A DNA stretch of 64,000 nucleotides, taken from assembly GCF_033843645.1 (NCBI RefSeq), contig NZ_JAWXVZ010000015.1:1-64000 (forward strand), given 5' to 3'. Positions within the stretch are counted from its first letter, which is position 1; the number at the start of each line of letters is the position of its first letter. This document shows positions 1 to 8,710 of this stretch, piece after piece. This stretch comes from Pseudovibrio zosterae. Lineage in GTDB: Bacteria; Pseudomonadota; Alphaproteobacteria; Rhizobiales; Stappiaceae. Under the pieces are notes generated by a model. That model saw only the letters and a program-made list of their open reading frames with translations. It did not search any database and was not told where the DNA came from. A program made the position numbers and the translations under genes.

Positions 1-163
1 CGGGCAGGGGCAGGATCGGTGCGGCAAGGGCAATCAGGCAGATCGCCAAGAGAACGGCGAGACCACATGTCGCCAGCGTATTGTTAAGCAATAGTGCCGC
101 CGTGCCGGGACGATTGGGTTTTGACGCCGGTTTCGCCGGCGCGGCAAGCGTTGTCTCAGACAT
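1..163 (-). CDS. Peptide-type ABC transporter permease, DppC-like (5' part only)
   Basis: Only the first 54 codons lie in the window; the gene continues past position 1. The protein starts MSETTLAAPAKPASKPNRPG, a polar cytoplasmic leader, followed by a hydrophobic helix (LAVLLAICLIALAAPILPLP), which is the usual N-terminus of the second permease in dipeptide/oligopeptide/nickel importers. Its ATG shares one base with the stop of the upstream permease (TGATG), so translation is probably coupled. The DppC assignment rests on gene order (binding protein, DppB-like, then this gene) and on the leader-plus-helix shape, not on the conserved permease loop, which is outside the window. Confidence 0.75.
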   Translation of the reverse strand, partial: MSETTLAAPAKPASKPNRPGTAALLLNNTLATCGLAVLLAICLIALAAPILPLP

Positions 164-1128
164 CAGCGCAACCTCGGGTCCAAAAGCGTCTGCACAACAT
201 CGGCGAGCAGATTGAACAGGACATAGGCCGCCGCGACCACAAGAACGCCGCCTTGGACCAGCATGAGGTCCCGTGTGGAAATGGCCTTGACCAGCATCGA
301 GCCGATGCCGGGCCACTGGAACACGGTTTCGATGTAAACCGCGCCGCCGATGACGAAACCGGCCTGAATGCCGATCACCGGAATGATGCTGACCAGGGCG
401 GATTTGAAGGCGTGTTTGTAGATCACCTTCCGTTCACTCAGCCCCTTGGCGCGGGCTGTGCGGATGTAGTCCTGACGCAAGACCTCAAGCATGGCTGTCC
501 GGGTCAGCCGTGCAATCACGCCGGTCGCGACAACCGACAGCGTGAAAGCGGGCAGCGCCAAATGGTGCAGAAGGTCTGGCAGATCGCCGCCACCATAGAT
601 TGCATACATGCCGGAGGCTGGGAACAAACGCAGATTGACCGCGAAGACGAAGATTAACAGCAATCCGAGCCAGAAGGACGGCGTGGAAATGCCGATGAGA
701 ACCAGCAGCGTGATCGCCTTGTCCGCCCAGCCGTATTGGCGAACGGCGGAGACGATACCGGCGATCAGCCCAAGGATCGAGCACAACACAAGCGCCGTTC
801 CGGCCAGGATCAGCGTGGCCGAAAACCGTTCCAGAACCTCATCAAGAACCGGCCGGTTGAGCGTGTAAGAGCGGCCGAGATCACCTTCAAACAGGTTGCC
901 GATCCAGATGATGTACTGCTCGAACAGGGTCTTATCGAGCCCAAGGTCCTTGTTGAGTTTGGCGACGTTTTCAGGCGTTGCGTAAGAGCCCAGGATGGCG
1001 GTCGCCGGATCGCCGGGGATCATAGCCATGATCAAAAAGACGATGATGGTCAGCCCGAACAGGACCGGGATGGCAGCCAGAAGACGTTTGGCGATATAGC
1101 TGGCCAATGCACTCTCCCCCATTGGCAC
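163..1128 (-). CDS. Peptide-type ABC transporter permease, DppB-like
   Basis: Inner-membrane permease of a dipeptide/oligopeptide-family importer. At about 320 residues it is family length. It opens with YIAKRLLAAIPVLFGLTIIV, the typical first helix of DppB/OppB proteins, followed by the conserved PGDPA element near residue 40. The ATPase-contacting loop reads ARAKGLSERKVIYKHAF, and the C-terminal ETVFQWPGIG is also characteristic. It lies 76 bases downstream of the binding-protein gene and is coupled to the next permease. The start is uncertain: a GTG is given here, but GGGGGAG six bases ahead of a TTG at 1107 is the best ribosome site, which would remove seven residues. The substrate cannot be told from the permease. 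Confidence 0.88.
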   Translation of the reverse strand: MPMGESALASYIAKRLLAAIPVLFGLTIIVFLIMAMIPGDPATAILGSYATPENVAKLNKDLGLDKTLFEQYIIWIGNLFEGDLGRSYTLNRPVLDEVLERFSATLILAGTALVLCSILGLIAGIVSAVRQYGWADKAITLLVLIGISTPSFWLGLLLIFVFAVNLRLFPASGMYAIYGGGDLPDLLHHLALPAFTLSVVATGVIARLTRTAMLEVLRQDYIRTARAKGLSERKVIYKHAFKSALVSIIPVIGIQAGFVIGGAVYIETVFQWPGIGSMLVKAISTRDLMLVQGGVLVVAAAYVLFNLLADVVQTLLDPRLR

Positions 1129-1167
1129 GAATGAAAGGCGTTTTTTTCTGAAAGCGCCAAGAAATAT

Positions 1168-1198
1168 CCCCGGCAGCGCCGCGAAGGCACCGCCGGGG
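1168..1198 (-). promoter_or_regulatory. Intercistronic hairpin between binding protein and permease
   Basis: CCCCGGC at 1168-1174 pairs with GCCGGGG at 1192-1198 between the binding-protein stop and the permease start. There is no clean T-run, so it looks like a stabilising or attenuating stem-loop that keeps the binding protein more abundant than the permeases, a common arrangement. The function is inferred. Confidence 0.45.
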
Positions 1199-1204
1199 CG
1201 TTGG

Positions 1205-2764
1205 TCACATCGGTTTTTTCACGTCCTGGAGCATCAGGAAGAAGGACGGTTGAAGCTTGAAGTCTTCAACGGACGCTTTGGTCACCGCGTTCTGCTTCCA
1301 GTTCGCTACGAAGACCCACGGTGCATCGTCCTGAACGATCTGCTGCATTTCCTTGTAGAGCGCGGCACGCTCGGCCTGCTCCGTGACCTGGCGGGCCTTT
1401 TCCAAAAGCTCGTCAACCTTCGGGTTGGAGTAGTAACCCGAGTTGAAGCCGCCATTTTCCGGCATGGCTTCGGTGCGCAGGGCCAGGAAGGGAAGGGTGT
1501 CCGGATCATTGGTCATCCAAGCCATTTCGGCCATGGCAGCCTTGCCCTCCAAACCCGGGTTGACCTTACCCAGGAAGGTGTTCCACTCGTAGGTCTCGAT
1601 CTTCACGTTCATGCCGACCGCTTCCAGGTCGGCCTGAATGGCCGTTCCCATGGCGACCGGATCAAGCATGCCGGACCCGCCTTCAGTGACGAAAAAGGTG
1701 ATCTCCTCACCATTGTATCCAGCCTCGGCAAGCAACGCTTTGGCTTTTTCTGGATCATACGGATAGGGCTCCAGCGTCTCATTGTAAGCCCAGGCAAAGG
1801 CAGGCGGTGTCGGTCCTGCCGCGACCTCAGCTGTGCCTTGCAGGATGTTGTCAACAAGCGCTGTCTTGTTGATGGCGTAGTTGGCAGCCTGACGGGCGGC
1901 CTTGTTGTCGAACGGGGCCTCCCGGGTGTTGAGGATCAAGAACCAGACATGGGGACCGGCCTGTTCCAACACCTTGAAATTCTCGTCCTGCTTGAACTGT
2001 TGCAGGCTGTCGGGCGGCACCTCGACCATCACGTCCAAACCGCCGGACAACATCTCCGCGATCCGTGTGTTGGCATCGGTAATCGGGCGATAGATGACGG
2101 CTTCCAAATCCGGCGCGCCGTCCCAATAGGCCTCGTTCTTCACGGCAACCATCTTGGCGTTGGCGTCCCATTCACCGAATTTGTAGGCCCCGGTGCCCGA
2201 TGGGTTGCGGCCGAAATCCTTGCCATGCTGCTTGACCGCGTCCGGCGACACGATCAGGCCGGTCGGGTAGGCCAGGTTGGACAGGAACGGCGCATAGGGC
2301 GCGCTCAGCTTGAAGGTTACGGTCGTGGGGTCTTCGGCGATGACCTCTTCAACCGTTGAGAAGAAGAACGACAGAGGAAACGGCCCGGTGTCATGGTACG
2401 GGTGGTCTTCCTTCAACATGCGGTCGAAATTGAATTTAACCGCCTCCGCGTTGAAGTCAGATCCGTCGTGAAACTTCACGCCCTCACGCAGCTTGAATGT
2501 GTAGGTCTTTCCGTCCCCGGAAATCATCCAGCTTTCGGCCAGAGACGGCTCAACCTCAAGCGTTCCGTCCTTGTAGCGGACCAGCCCATCGTAAAGGTTC
2601 ACGAGAATACGGAAGTCGTTCACGGCCGTGACCGCATGGGGATCCAGCGATTTCGGTTCCGCGATTTGCCCGACAATCAGCACATTGGGCGGCGTTTGCG
2701 CCTGCACCTGAGGTGCAAACGCAATGAAGGCCGAGGCAAGCGCCGTGGCCAGTAGCTTCTTCAT
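1205..2764 (-). CDS. Extracellular solute-binding protein, family 5 (peptide/nickel type)
   Basis: Periplasmic binding protein of 519 residues, the usual size for SBP_bac_5. A cleavable signal peptide occupies about residues 1-22 (MKKLLATALASAFIAFAPQVQA). The mature start shows the family pattern: EPKSLDPHAVTAVNDFRI, then LAESWMISGDGKTYTFKLR and GVKFHDGSDFNAEAV. It is the first gene of a minus-strand operon with DppB- and DppC-like permeases. The divergent M20 amidohydrolase suggests a cargo that is later cleaved at an amide or carbamoyl bond, but this is inference. The ATG is well placed before the signal peptide. Alternatives within the family include glutathione, opine or nickel-chelate binding. 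Confidence 0.92.
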   Translation of the reverse strand: MKKLLATALASAFIAFAPQVQAQTPPNVLIVGQIAEPKSLDPHAVTAVNDFRILVNLYDGLVRYKDGTLEVEPSLAESWMISGDGKTYTFKLREGVKFHDGSDFNAEAVKFNFDRMLKEDHPYHDTGPFPLSFFFSTVEEVIAEDPTTVTFKLSAPYAPFLSNLAYPTGLIVSPDAVKQHGKDFGRNPSGTGAYKFGEWDANAKMVAVKNEAYWDGAPDLEAVIYRPITDANTRIAEMLSGGLDVMVEVPPDSLQQFKQDENFKVLEQAGPHVWFLILNTREAPFDNKAARQAANYAINKTALVDNILQGTAEVAAGPTPPAFAWAYNETLEPYPYDPEKAKALLAEAGYNGEEITFFVTEGGSGMLDPVAMGTAIQADLEAVGMNVKIETYEWNTFLGKVNPGLEGKAAMAEMAWMTNDPDTLPFLALRTEAMPENGGFNSGYYSNPKVDELLEKARQVTEQAERAALYKEMQQIVQDDAPWVFVANWKQNAVTKASVEDFKLQPSFFLMLQDVKKPM

Positions 2765-2906
2765 GTTTATTCCCCTCGTTTTGGTTCTTAATAATTAATC
2801 ATGTTTAATTGCGTAATCGCAATAATTATTTCATATTGATTTCAACTCTGACGATTGTCAGAAGCCTGCACGCCATTCAAACCTCTGAGACTTCGAAGGA
2901 AAACCC
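2765..2906. promoter_or_regulatory. Divergent promoter region with inverted repeat
   Basis: A 142-base AT-rich spacer separates the divergent binding-protein operon and amidohydrolase gene. It holds a perfect inverted repeat, ATTGCG-TAAT-CGCAAT, at 2808-2823. This is a candidate operator for a shared regulator; no regulator gene is adjacent inside the window. Confidence 0.45.
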
Positions 2907-4148
2907 ATGAGCCTGGCACCGGCGAAAATCGACCTTGAGCGTCTCCGGACCCTGCTTGCCGGGGTCAACAGCTTCGGTGCCAACCCGGCCACAGGTGGTG
3001 TCAACCGCCCGGGCTTTTCCGATGCGCATATGGCCTGCATTTCCTGGTTTGAAGACCAGATGCGGGCAGATGGCCTTGCCACAAGCCGGGATGGCGCGGC
3101 CAACCTGTTCGGACGGCTGGGCGATCAGGACGGTCCCGCCATCCTGATCGGGTCTCATCTGGACACGGTGATCGAGGGCGGTGCCTTCGACGGGGCGCTC
3201 GGCGCGTGTGTCGCGCTTGAATGCGTGCGCGCTCTCAACGAGGCTGGCATCACACCCAACGCGCCGATCGATGTTGTCGCGACCGCCGAAGAGGAAGGCC
3301 GGTTCGGCGGCATGCTCGGGTCGCAAACGATCACCGGACAGGTCAGCCCCGGCTGGCTCGAGACTGCGGCTGATGCCAACGGGCTCCTCCTGACGGAGGT
3401 GATGAAAACGCAGGCGTTGGACCCGCAAAAAATCCTGACCTCGGCGCGGGCACCGGGCAGCGTGAAAGCCTTTTTGGAGCTGCACATCGAACAAGGCCCT
3501 GTTCTGGCGGCAGAGGGTATCGCGGTCGGGGTCGCGGACCGCGTGTCAGGCGTGTGCAATCTGGAATGCGTTTTAAGCGGCGTCGCCAACCATTCCGGCA
3601 CAACACCGATGGAGTTGCGCGCCGACGCTTTCGCCGGTCTGGCGGAGGTCGGCGCGGCCATTCCGGATTTGATCCGGCAGCACGGGACTGATCAAAGCCG
3701 GATTACCATCGGCAGGGTCGATCTGACCCCCAATCATCCGCACACCATCCCCGGAGAGGCGGCGTTCACGGTTATTTTGCGGGATGTCGACGAAGCGGTG
3801 ATGCGGGTGCTGAGGCAGGAGCTGAGCGAAGTCATCAAGCGCACAGCGGACCAACACGGGCTGAAACACACCCTTTTCGAGCGCAGCTGGCTGCCGCCGG
3901 TTTCTCTGGATGGTACAATGGCCGATCGGGCCGAAGCGCTTGCCATAAAGATGGGATATTCGGTCAAGCGCATGCCGTCCGGCGCGGGCCACGATGCCCA
4001 GACCATGCAGTCCTTTTGCCCATCGCTGCTTGTGTTTGTCCCGAGCAAGAACGGGATCAGCCATGCGCCCGAAGAACACACCGACTGGGCCGACATCGAA
4101 AAAGGCGCCAACCTCATGCTGCAGATGCTGATTGACCTTGCCGGCTGA
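2907..4148 (+). CDS. M20-family Zn-dependent amidohydrolase (N-carbamoyl amino acid hydrolase / allantoate amidohydrolase type)
   Basis: Cytosolic dinuclear metal hydrolase of 413 residues, typical of the hydantoinase/carbamoylase branch of M20. Metal and catalytic motifs are all visible: GSHLDTV (H84), FDGALG (D95), TAEEEGRFGG (Glu near 129), LHIEQGPVL (H193) and SGAGHDAQ near residue 360. The branch hydrolyses N-carbamoyl-amino acids, allantoate, ureidoglycolate or ureidopropionate, and the exact substrate cannot be read from the sequence. The gene is divergent from a peptide-type ABC importer, which probably supplies the substrate. No other purine or pyrimidine catabolic genes are nearby. 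The start follows GAAGGAAAACCC, a good ribosome site. Confidence 0.88.
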   Translation: MSLAPAKIDLERLRTLLAGVNSFGANPATGGVNRPGFSDAHMACISWFEDQMRADGLATSRDGAANLFGRLGDQDGPAILIGSHLDTVIEGGAFDGALGACVALECVRALNEAGITPNAPIDVVATAEEEGRFGGMLGSQTITGQVSPGWLETAADANGLLLTEVMKTQALDPQKILTSARAPGSVKAFLELHIEQGPVLAAEGIAVGVADRVSGVCNLECVLSGVANHSGTTPMELRADAFAGLAEVGAAIPDLIRQHGTDQSRITIGRVDLTPNHPHTIPGEAAFTVILRDVDEAVMRVLRQELSEVIKRTADQHGLKHTLFERSWLPPVSLDGTMADRAEALAIKMGYSVKRMPSGAGHDAQTMQSFCPSLLVFVPSKNGISHAPEEHTDWADIEKGANLMLQMLIDLAG

Positions 4149-4161
4149 CGGGAAAGACAGA

Positions 4162-4194
4162 GCCCCGTTGCGCGGTTACCCCGCACAACGGGGC
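4162..4194. terminator. Hairpin downstream of the amidohydrolase
   Basis: GCCCCGTTG at 4162-4170 pairs with CAACGGGGC at 4186-4194, and inner bases also pair. It lies 14 bases past the amidohydrolase stop and between convergent genes. No T-run follows, so it may act as a boundary or 3'-stabilising hairpin rather than a strong intrinsic terminator. Confidence 0.5.
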
Positions 4195-4293
4195 CGCAGT
4201 TACCTAGTGTTGCGGAACAATCTCACCGGCGGTTGGTGTGAGTAAGGGCACTGGATCCCAATCCGTGATAGGGGTCTGCTCAACAGCAGGCCG

Positions 4294-5310
4294 TTACCCC
4301 GCTGTTGAGCCGCGCTGCACGAGCGTCACACCTGTGATGACCTCATGGGGCGGGGCCTCTGGCGTTTCCAACCGGTCAAGGAGCAGGCGCATGGTAACCG
4401 CGCTCAGCTCCTCTCGGCTCTGGGCGATGGTGGTCAGATCATAGGCCTTCCAGCTCGACTGCGGAATGTCGTCATACCCAACCACCTTCAAATCTTCTGG
4501 CACTTTCACATTGTGATCGAAGCGAAGGCCGTCGAGAAACCCCAGCGCCATGTAGTCCGCGACGCAGAAAACACCGTCAATGCCTGATGCTGCCTCCGCG
4601 AACGCATGCGCCGCTGCCAGCCCGCCAGCATAGGACTGTCCACCTGCTTCAAGCTTCAAAACGTCCCAGCCCTCGGCCTTTGCCAAAGTTTCAAAGGCAA
4701 GGGCTCTGCCCAGAACCGTGTAGGACGCGCGTTTTGGGACAACAACCGCCAGCCGGCTACAGCCGATTTCCCGCAGGTGCTTGAAGGCAAGGCGCCCACC
4801 CGCTGCAAAGTCGGTCAGTACGCGGTCAACAGGGGCACCCGTGTCCTGCTTGTTAACCACCACCAGTGGCACCCCATGGCTATGGCATTCCATGCAGATT
4901 TCCTTTGGCGGTGTATCCGAAGTCACGATCACACCAGCCACGCTGTATTGAAGCAGTGAACCGATCAGGTCGGCAACATCATCAGCCCGATCCCCCCGCA
5001 ACAGAATTGGCCGAAAGCCTTTTTCCAAGAGCATCGAGGACAAAAAGTCGATCTGCTCGGCTCGAAAGGGGTTGTCCAGATTGGCGGCTACAATGCCTAC
5101 CAAATCCGTGCGTTGCTTGTGAAGAGAACGGGCGAGAACGTTCACCCGGTACCCCAGTTCCCGGGCCGCCTTGATCACCTTTTCCCGGGTTTCCGCAGAA
5201 ACACTCGCACCATCAGTAAACGTGCGGGAAACGGCAGAGCGGGAAACACCCGCCCTGCGGGCAACATCGTTTGAGGTCACATGGCGCCGCGACCCAGTGG
5301 TATCAGTCAT
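4294..5310 (-). CDS. LacI-family transcriptional regulator
   Basis: DNA-binding repressor of 338 residues. The N-terminal helix-turn-helix reads VTSNDVARRAGVSRSAVSRT, followed by the LacI hinge (ELGYRVNVLARSL near residues 52-64) and a periplasmic-binding-protein-like effector domain (DLVGIVAANLDNPF; VVGYDDIPQSSWK). It is the last gene of the operon at 4.3-11.5 kb, three bases after the GDPD gene, so it probably controls that operon by sensing the transported compound or a product. A candidate operator with a central CG lies upstream of the binding-protein gene at 11520-11533. An imperfect hairpin (GCTCAACAGC/GCTGTTGAGC) overlaps the 3' end. Confidence 0.92.
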   Translation of the reverse strand: MTDTTGSRRHVTSNDVARRAGVSRSAVSRTFTDGASVSAETREKVIKAARELGYRVNVLARSLHKQRTDLVGIVAANLDNPFRAEQIDFLSSMLLEKGFRPILLRGDRADDVADLIGSLLQYSVAGVIVTSDTPPKEICMECHSHGVPLVVVNKQDTGAPVDRVLTDFAAGGRLAFKHLREIGCSRLAVVVPKRASYTVLGRALAFETLAKAEGWDVLKLEAGGQSYAGGLAAAHAFAEAASGIDGVFCVADYMALGFLDGLRFDHNVKVPEDLKVVGYDDIPQSSWKAYDLTTIAQSREELSAVTMRLLLDRLETPEAPPHEVITGVTLVQRGSTAG

Positions 5311-5313
5311 TGC

Positions 5314-6801
5314 TCACTCAGCATCCAACAGCACCTGCGGCCGCTTTTCCAAGAGCCGCTGCGCCAGATAGGGGTAATTCAGGTTCAGTAGGTCCGGGGA
5401 AAGGTCCACCACGCGGCCCATCACTTCAATATCATTGCCCATGTAGGCGATCATCGCCTGCGCTCCAGCTCTCCGCACCTCTCGGATACTCTCTGGATCT
5501 GCATTGGTCGCATTGAACTCTACAATGTCGGGCTGAAGGTCTGCCAGACATTCCTCTACCGAGCCATAATCTTCTGCACGGGCCATAAGCCAAGACTGCG
5601 GAAACTTCGAGGCGATGGTCGCAAGGTAATCGCGGCAGAACGACCAGTAAAACACCTTTTCCGTTGGCAGGATCTTGGAGACCTCTTCAACCACGGCGAT
5701 TGGATCTGCTTCCTTGAGCTCCACATAAAGACCTCCGCCATTGCGGTGGGCACAGTCCACAATTTCTCTCAGCAAGGGAACTTTTTGACCCTTGTGAAAT
5801 GAAGAGAGCTTGATCCCGGCATCAGCCTTCCTGACTTCTTCCAGTGGCAACTCCCGAATGGCACCGGATCCCGTGGTGGTCCGATCCATCGTCACGTCAT
5901 GGTGCACCACCAGATGACCGTCCGATGTTTGCTGCAGGTCAATCTCCACGATGTCATAGCCAGCGGAATAGGCGGCCTGCGCGGATGCCAGAGTATTTTC
6001 AGGTGTAAGCGTGCACAGACCGCGATGGCAGACGATCTGCGGACCATTTGGTACACGATCGCGATAACGGCGCATCAACTCGGGTTGGTCGGTGCAGATG
6101 CCCAAGACCGGCTTTGCCATAAGGGCACGCAGCACAGGCATGCGTTCTTCATGCCAAGTGACCACCGGCATGCCATGGCGTCGGGCTTCAGCGAAGAATT
6201 CCGGGGTTAACAGTTGGTCGGGACGTTCACCGACGTGCTCCCAGCACGGATGGACAATGTCGGCGCCACACGCAACCGCCCGGTCGATGAGAGGAACACC
6301 GGGACCGGCAAGCAGGGACAAGGGGTAGGGGCACCCTTCCGCGCGTAACTCGGCGATGGCCTCGGACTGGGCCGTGCCGAGTATCGCTCTTTCAAAACGA
6401 GCCGCCAACAGGCGCTTGACGGCAGCACGCATGACCTCTGGTTGCTTGGCGTCGAGGTAGAGTGCCGTCTCACATTGCTGTGCAAGCGCAATGACCTCAT
6501 CCAGAAGCGGGGCAGGGCGACCAGCAGCTGCAGTAACCTTCGCGATTTGCGCATAGGACAGATCGGATAACCTGTCTTCGCGCCCCGTAATCGCCGCCAT
6601 AGTCTCATCATGGAAGACAACTGGCTCCCCATCTGCAGAAAGCCTGAGATCTACTTCCCACATCTCCGCACCCAACGCATGTGCGATTTCAAAGGAGGTC
6701 AGAGTATTGTCGAATGCATAAGCACTGGCCCCGCGATGAGCGATTGCCAGGGGCGGTTGGTCCGATGCCCGGATCCAGTTACGATCAGGAACGAAGCTCA
6801 T
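5314..6801 (-). CDS. Glycerophosphodiester phosphodiesterase with two tandem GDPD domains
   Basis: Predicted cytosolic hydrolase of glycerophosphodiesters to sn-glycerol 3-phosphate and an alcohol. At 495 residues it is twice the usual bacterial size because it has two GDPD barrels. In domain 1 the catalytic set is H22-R23, E49, D51 and H64 (AHRGASAYAFDNT; WEVDLRLSADGEPVVFHD), with DN in place of the common EN. Domain 2 starts around residue 255 (VCHRGLCTLTPENT; IVEIDLQQTSDGHLVVHHD), so both sites look intact. There is no signal peptide. It overlaps the ATPase gene by four bases (ATGA) in an ABC import operon, so substrate is presumably imported intact and then cleaved. A relation to UgpQ is likely in function, not in architecture. 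Confidence 0.9.
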   Translation of the reverse strand: MSFVPDRNWIRASDQPPLAIAHRGASAYAFDNTLTSFEIAHALGAEMWEVDLRLSADGEPVVFHDETMAAITGREDRLSDLSYAQIAKVTAAAGRPAPLLDEVIALAQQCETALYLDAKQPEVMRAAVKRLLAARFERAILGTAQSEAIAELRAEGCPYPLSLLAGPGVPLIDRAVACGADIVHPCWEHVGERPDQLLTPEFFAEARRHGMPVVTWHEERMPVLRALMAKPVLGICTDQPELMRRYRDRVPNGPQIVCHRGLCTLTPENTLASAQAAYSAGYDIVEIDLQQTSDGHLVVHHDVTMDRTTTGSGAIRELPLEEVRKADAGIKLSSFHKGQKVPLLREIVDCAHRNGGGLYVELKEADPIAVVEEVSKILPTEKVFYWSFCRDYLATIASKFPQSWLMARAEDYGSVEECLADLQPDIVEFNATNADPESIREVRRAGAQAMIAYMGNDIEVMGRVVDLSPDLLNLNYPYLAQRLLEKRPQVLLDAE

Positions 6802-7874
6802 GCCAACGCTCCCATGTGCAGTCGTGCGCCCGAGGCATCGAACGCCAGAATCTGGTTCTCCGCAATGCCCCAGGAAACTTCATCACCCACGTGATACCCG
6901 CCCCCTTGGCGCTGTATAGACCTCAAAACCGAACCGTTGCTCAAGGTCACGTCGTAAAGCTCCTCTCGGCCTTGCGTTTCAACAAAACTGATCCTGCCGG
7001 TTACCTTCAACGGGTTCTCCGGCTGAAAATGCTCCGGGCGGATGCCCAGTCGAATAGGCATACCGGAAGACGGTAGGCCATGTTGACCCCGCAATGGCAG
7101 CAGTGCTTCCGATGAGGCAAGCTGAACGCCACCATCAGTGACAACTCCATCCAGGAACGCAATGGGTGGATTGCCAAGGAAACTAGCTACAAACTCGCTA
7201 TTTGGGTTCTGATACATGTCTTGCGGAGAGCTCAACTGAACGATGTCGCCCTTGTTCATGATGGCAATGCGATCACACATGGACATGGCCTCCACCTGAT
7301 CGTGGGTCACCAGAATGGCGGTGATGCCAGTTTGCTGCTGGATACGGCGGATTTCCGAGCGCATTTCAAGCCGCAGCTTGGCGTCCAGGTTCGCAAGAGG
7401 TTCGTCCAGAAGCAGGATATCTGGCTCCCGCACGAGTGCGCGCGCCAGCGCCACCCGCTGTTGCTGCCCGCCGGAAAGCTGAGCAGGTTTGCGCTCCATC
7501 AGCTCCCCAATATGCACCAGTGCGGCAATCTCGCTGACCTTCTTTTCGATGGTCTTCCTGTCCTCTTTGCGGATCATGAGTGGGAAGGCAATGTTCTCAT
7601 AAGCATTCATGTGCGGGTAGAGTGCATAATTTTGGAACACAACACCCACATTGCGTTGCTGGGATGGCAGGAGCGTTACATCCCGATCTCCGAACAGAAG
7701 CTGGCCGCCTGTCATTCGGTGAATGCCACAGATGGCAAACAAGGTCGTGGATTTGCCGCAACCAGACGGCCCCAATAGGGCGAGCATCTCACCGCTTTCC
7801 AGTGACAAGGACATGTCCTCAATGACTGTGATGTCGCCGAAGGTCTTTTTGAAGTTCTTGAGTTCGATACGCAT
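6798..7874 (-). CDS. ABC transporter ATP-binding protein, MalK/UgpC-like
   Basis: Importer ATPase of 358 residues with the standard nucleotide-binding set: Walker A GPSGCGKST, Q-loop VVFQNYALYPHM, signature LSGGQQQRVALARAL and Walker B DILLLDEPLANLD. A C-terminal OB-type (TOBE) domain follows (IRLGIRPEHF), as in sugar and glycerol-3-phosphate importers. The start codon shares one base with the stop of the upstream permease, and the stop overlaps the GDPD start by four bases. It energises the two permeases of this operon. Confidence 0.93.
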   Translation of the reverse strand: MRIELKNFKKTFGDITVIEDMSLSLESGEMLALLGPSGCGKSTTLFAICGIHRMTGGQLLFGDRDVTLLPSQQRNVGVVFQNYALYPHMNAYENIAFPLMIRKEDRKTIEKKVSEIAALVHIGELMERKPAQLSGGQQQRVALARALVREPDILLLDEPLANLDAKLRLEMRSEIRRIQQQTGITAILVTHDQVEAMSMCDRIAIMNKGDIVQLSSPQDMYQNPNSEFVASFLGNPPIAFLDGVVTDGGVQLASSEALLPLRGQHGLPSSGMPIRLGIRPEHFQPENPLKVTGRISFVETQGREELYDVTLSNGSVLRSIQRQGGGYHVGDEVSWGIAENQILAFDASGARLHMGALA

Positions 7875-8701
7875 CAGCCCTTGGTGCCTCCGCCATAGAT
7901 GTTCATCAGATGCTTGTTGAAGAGGATGTAGATGAGGATCACAGGGATCGCGTAGAACACACCAACGGATTTGAACTTGGCAAAGTCCATGCTGGTGTCG
8001 TCGGAAATAAGGCTCTGCAGGTAAACCCCAAGAACCTGTGCATCCGCACCGGGTGCCAGAACCTGTGGTAGAATGAACTCACTCCAACCGGACAGGAAGG
8101 CGAAAATTCCAAGCGCCGTAATTCCCGGCTGCACTTGAGGCAGCACAAGTTTGCGCCAAACCGTGAAGCGACTGGCCCCATCCGTGAGGCCCGCCATTTC
8201 GATTTCCCAGGGAACGGTGTCGTAAAACCCCTTCATGATCCAGACACCAAACGGGATCTCAAGCGCCGCCTTGACCAGAATGACGCCCGCGAGTGTGTCA
8301 TAAAGACCTACCATCTGCAGGATGAGGAAGATAGCAATGATCAGCGTGATGGTCGGGAACGCGTGGAGCACGATCAGACCACCGAGAAAGAAGCCTCGGA
8401 ACGGGAGATGAAGCCGTGAGAGGGCATAACCGCCAGTGAGAGAGACGGAGAGGGCCATCAGGGTTGAAACGCAGGCAAAAATGAAGGTGTTCAAGGTCAC
8501 CGACCATATACTTGGTCTACCCGGCGCGGGCGCCTCCCACAGGAAGCTCCACGAGCCAAACGAGATCCCATTGGGGATGAATGATCCGGGAGGGCTCACC
8601 GTCACCGTATCGATGATCATGTAGGCATACATGGTGACCAATGGTACCGAGGTGAGGCCTAGAGCCAACAGGATCGGCCATGATTTGAAGTTGGTGTTCA
8701 T
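7874..8701 (-). CDS. ABC transporter permease, MalG/UgpE-like
   Basis: Inner-membrane permease of 275 residues, a normal size for the MalG branch. The ATPase-docking loop reads EMAGLTDGASRFTVWRKLVL, followed by the LPQVQPG proline. About six hydrophobic segments are visible, the first at residues 8-29. It sits nine bases after the larger permease and is translationally coupled to the ATPase gene. With the neighbouring MalF-like protein it forms the channel of the glycerophosphodiester-type importer. Confidence 0.9.
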   Translation of the reverse strand: MNTNFKSWPILLALGLTSVPLVTMYAYMIIDTVTVSPPGSFIPNGISFGSWSFLWEAPAPGRPSIWSVTLNTFIFACVSTLMALSVSLTGGYALSRLHLPFRGFFLGGLIVLHAFPTITLIIAIFLILQMVGLYDTLAGVILVKAALEIPFGVWIMKGFYDTVPWEIEMAGLTDGASRFTVWRKLVLPQVQPGITALGIFAFLSGWSEFILPQVLAPGADAQVLGVYLQSLISDDTSMDFAKFKSVGVFYAIPVILIYILFNKHLMNIYGGGTKG

Positions 8702-8710
8702 GTCCTTCTC